Assembly (NCBI GenBank): GCA_003695205.1
Contig: RFIO01000545.1
Coordinates: 1-15,988 of the forward strand
Length of the DNA stretch: 15,988 nucleotides
Direction of reading: 5' to 3'
Source: Deltaproteobacteria bacterium
Lineage (GTDB): Bacteria; Desulfobacterota; Desulfuromonadia; Desulfuromonadales; Geothermobacteraceae
In this document: piece after piece, positions 14,937-15,988 of the stretch
Layout: each line of letters starts with the position of its first letter
Numbering within the stretch: position 1 is the first letter of the stretch
Position numbers and translations under genes: made by a program
The notes under the pieces: model-generated
Databases searched by the model: none
Seen by the model: the letters and a program-made list of their open reading frames with translations, nothing else
What the model was told of the DNA's origin: nothing

Positions 14937-15988
14937 TCAGCCGATGACGGTGGTGCGCAACTTGTGCTCGAGCAGCAGGGTCGCCAGCTGTTCAGGTCGC
15001 AGCGGCGGATGGTAGAGATACCCCTGGATGCGATCGCATCCTTTCTGATGCAGAAACTCCTTCTGCTCCAGTCTTTCCACTCCTTCGGCCACGATACCGA
15101 GACCAAGGGCGTGCCCCATGGCAATGATGGCGCCGGTCAGGGCCGAGTCTTCGCTTGATCTGGGCACTCCCTCGACAAAGGACTGGTCGATCTTGAGAAC
15201 GTCGACCGGCAGCTGCTTCAGGTAACTGAGACTGGAATGCCCGGTTCCGAAATCGTCGATGACGATGGAAACGCCGAGCCGCTTCAGGGTTGCGAGCGTC
15301 GCCCGGGCCTGTTCAATGTCGCGCATAAGGGCGGTTTCGGTTACTTCCAGGGCCAACCACCTTGGCGCGAGGCCCGTCTGTTGCAGGGTTTTTGCAACAA
15401 CATCGGTAAAATCTGACCGGTGGAACTGACGCGCAGATACATTGACCGCCACACGGATCGGCGGCAGCTGCCGCTGCTGCCAGGCGGCATTCTGGCTGCA
15501 GGTCTGGTGCAGCACCCATTCCCCGATCGGTTCGATCAGACCCGTCTCTTCAGCCAGGGGGATGAAATGCGCCGGTGAGACAGCCTCCCCGTCCTGGCTC
15601 TGCCAGCAGATCAGGGCCTCAGCTCCGGCGATGGCCCCGGAGTGCAGATCGAGCAGAGGCTGGTACCTGACACCCAGCTCCCCTTTTTCGAGGGCCCGGT
15701 GCAGACGATTTTCGAGCACCAGCGACTGCAGGTAGCTTTCCCCCATGGTTGAGGCGAAAAACTGGTAACAGTTGCCGCCGACCTCCTTCGCCCGACTGCG
15801 AGCGATATCGGCACTTTTCAGCAGGGCCATGCCGTCGTGGCCATCGGCCGGCCAGATGGCAATGCCGATCGAGGCGCTCAGGTGCAGGCCGTGTTCGACA
15901 AAGGGGAACGGTTCCTTCAGGCTGCGCAGCACCTCCGAGGCGACGTCGGCGATCCGATCGGTACTCTCCGCATCAGGGACCAGCAGGG
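14937..15988 (-). CDS. GGDEF/EAL-domain protein, partial (C-terminal 349 residues; N-terminus outside the window)
   Basis: The frame stays open to the window edge. The visible part holds the end of a diguanylate-cyclase (GGDEF) domain followed by a complete EAL c-di-GMP phosphodiesterase domain at the C-terminus. The GGDEF remnant is recognisable from LHLSASIGIAIWPADG and ADIARSRAKEVGGNCYQFF; the GGDEF motif itself is not visible. The EAL domain (from about residue 90 of the visible fragment) has the catalytic set: EAL at 123-125, Asn182 in NVSARQF, Glu214 in EVTET, DDFGTG at 244-249, Lys265 in LKIDQSFV, EGVE at 301-304, and Gln321 in QGYLYHPP. Phosphodiesterase activity is therefore likely. 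The AMYxAKxxGRN helix usual near the GGDEF end is altered (ARSRAKEVGGN), so cyclase activity is uncertain. Sensor domains, if any, are upstream. Confidence 0.93.
   Translation of the reverse strand, partial: LLVPDAESTDRIADVASEVLRSLKEPFPFVEHGLHLSASIGIAIWPADGHDGMALLKSADIARSRAKEVGGNCYQFFASTMGESYLQSLVLENRLHRALEKGELGVRYQPLLDLHSGAIAGAEALICWQSQDGEAVSPAHFIPLAEETGLIEPIGEWVLHQTCSQNAAWQQRQLPPIRVAVNVSARQFHRSDFTDVVAKTLQQTGLAPRWLALEVTETALMRDIEQARATLATLKRLGVSIVIDDFGTGHSSLSYLKQLPVDVLKIDQSFVEGVPRSSEDSALTGAIIAMGHALGLGIVAEGVERLEQKEFLHQKGCDRIQGYLYHPPLRPEQLATLLLEHKLRTTVIG

Overview
This window is ordinary core-chromosome sequence from a Gram-negative bacterium with fairly high GC. My best reading is a Deltaproteobacterium of the Desulfuromonadales type (Geobacter, Pelobacter or Desulfuromonas relatives). 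The basis is an attenuated pyrR-pyrB-pyrC-carA-carB operon followed by greA and recG, a lepA-lepB pair, an aminopeptidase-like lipoprotein and a GGDEF/EAL protein. This is inferred from gene content and order; no database was searched. I see no integrase, transposase, CRISPR array, prophage or toxin-antitoxin genes, and no gap longer than 300 bases.

Left end, 1-490: a complete tRNA-Pro(GGG) with encoded CCA, a strong intrinsic terminator, and a small forward ORF of unknown function. A short AT-rich gap then leads to the convergent end of recG.

Centre, 489-10790, all on the minus strand (read right to left): a sigma70-type promoter, a leader with a PyrR-type attenuator, then pyrR, pyrB, pyrC, carA, carB, a terminator, greA, a terminator, and recG. 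The pyr genes encode the first three steps of UMP synthesis: glutamine-dependent carbamoyl phosphate synthetase (carA/carB), aspartate transcarbamoylase (pyrB) and dihydroorotase (pyrC). They also encode the UMP/UTP-sensing regulator PyrR. The leader carries a PyrR-binding hairpin, a switch segment that can pair either upstream or downstream, and a terminator just before pyrR. Together they form a self-contained feedback circuit on pyrimidine supply. greA (transcript cleavage factor) and recG (branched-DNA helicase) lie downstream behind their own terminators.

Right end, 10792-15988: lepA and lepB are one base apart and probably form an operon that reads into the pyr promoter region. A terminator separates lepA from an upstream lipoprotein of the predicted aminopeptidase family. 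Diverging from it is yhbY (ribosome-assembly RNA-binding protein) with a clear promoter and ribosome-binding site. The window ends inside a GGDEF/EAL protein whose N-terminal half lies outside.

The most interesting signal is the pyr leader. Besides the attenuator it contains a 37-codon reading frame that runs through the terminator hairpin and overlaps the pyrR start. Its Shine-Dalgarno-like sequence lies in the 3' arm of the PyrR hairpin. I found no convincing undescribed multi-gene system.
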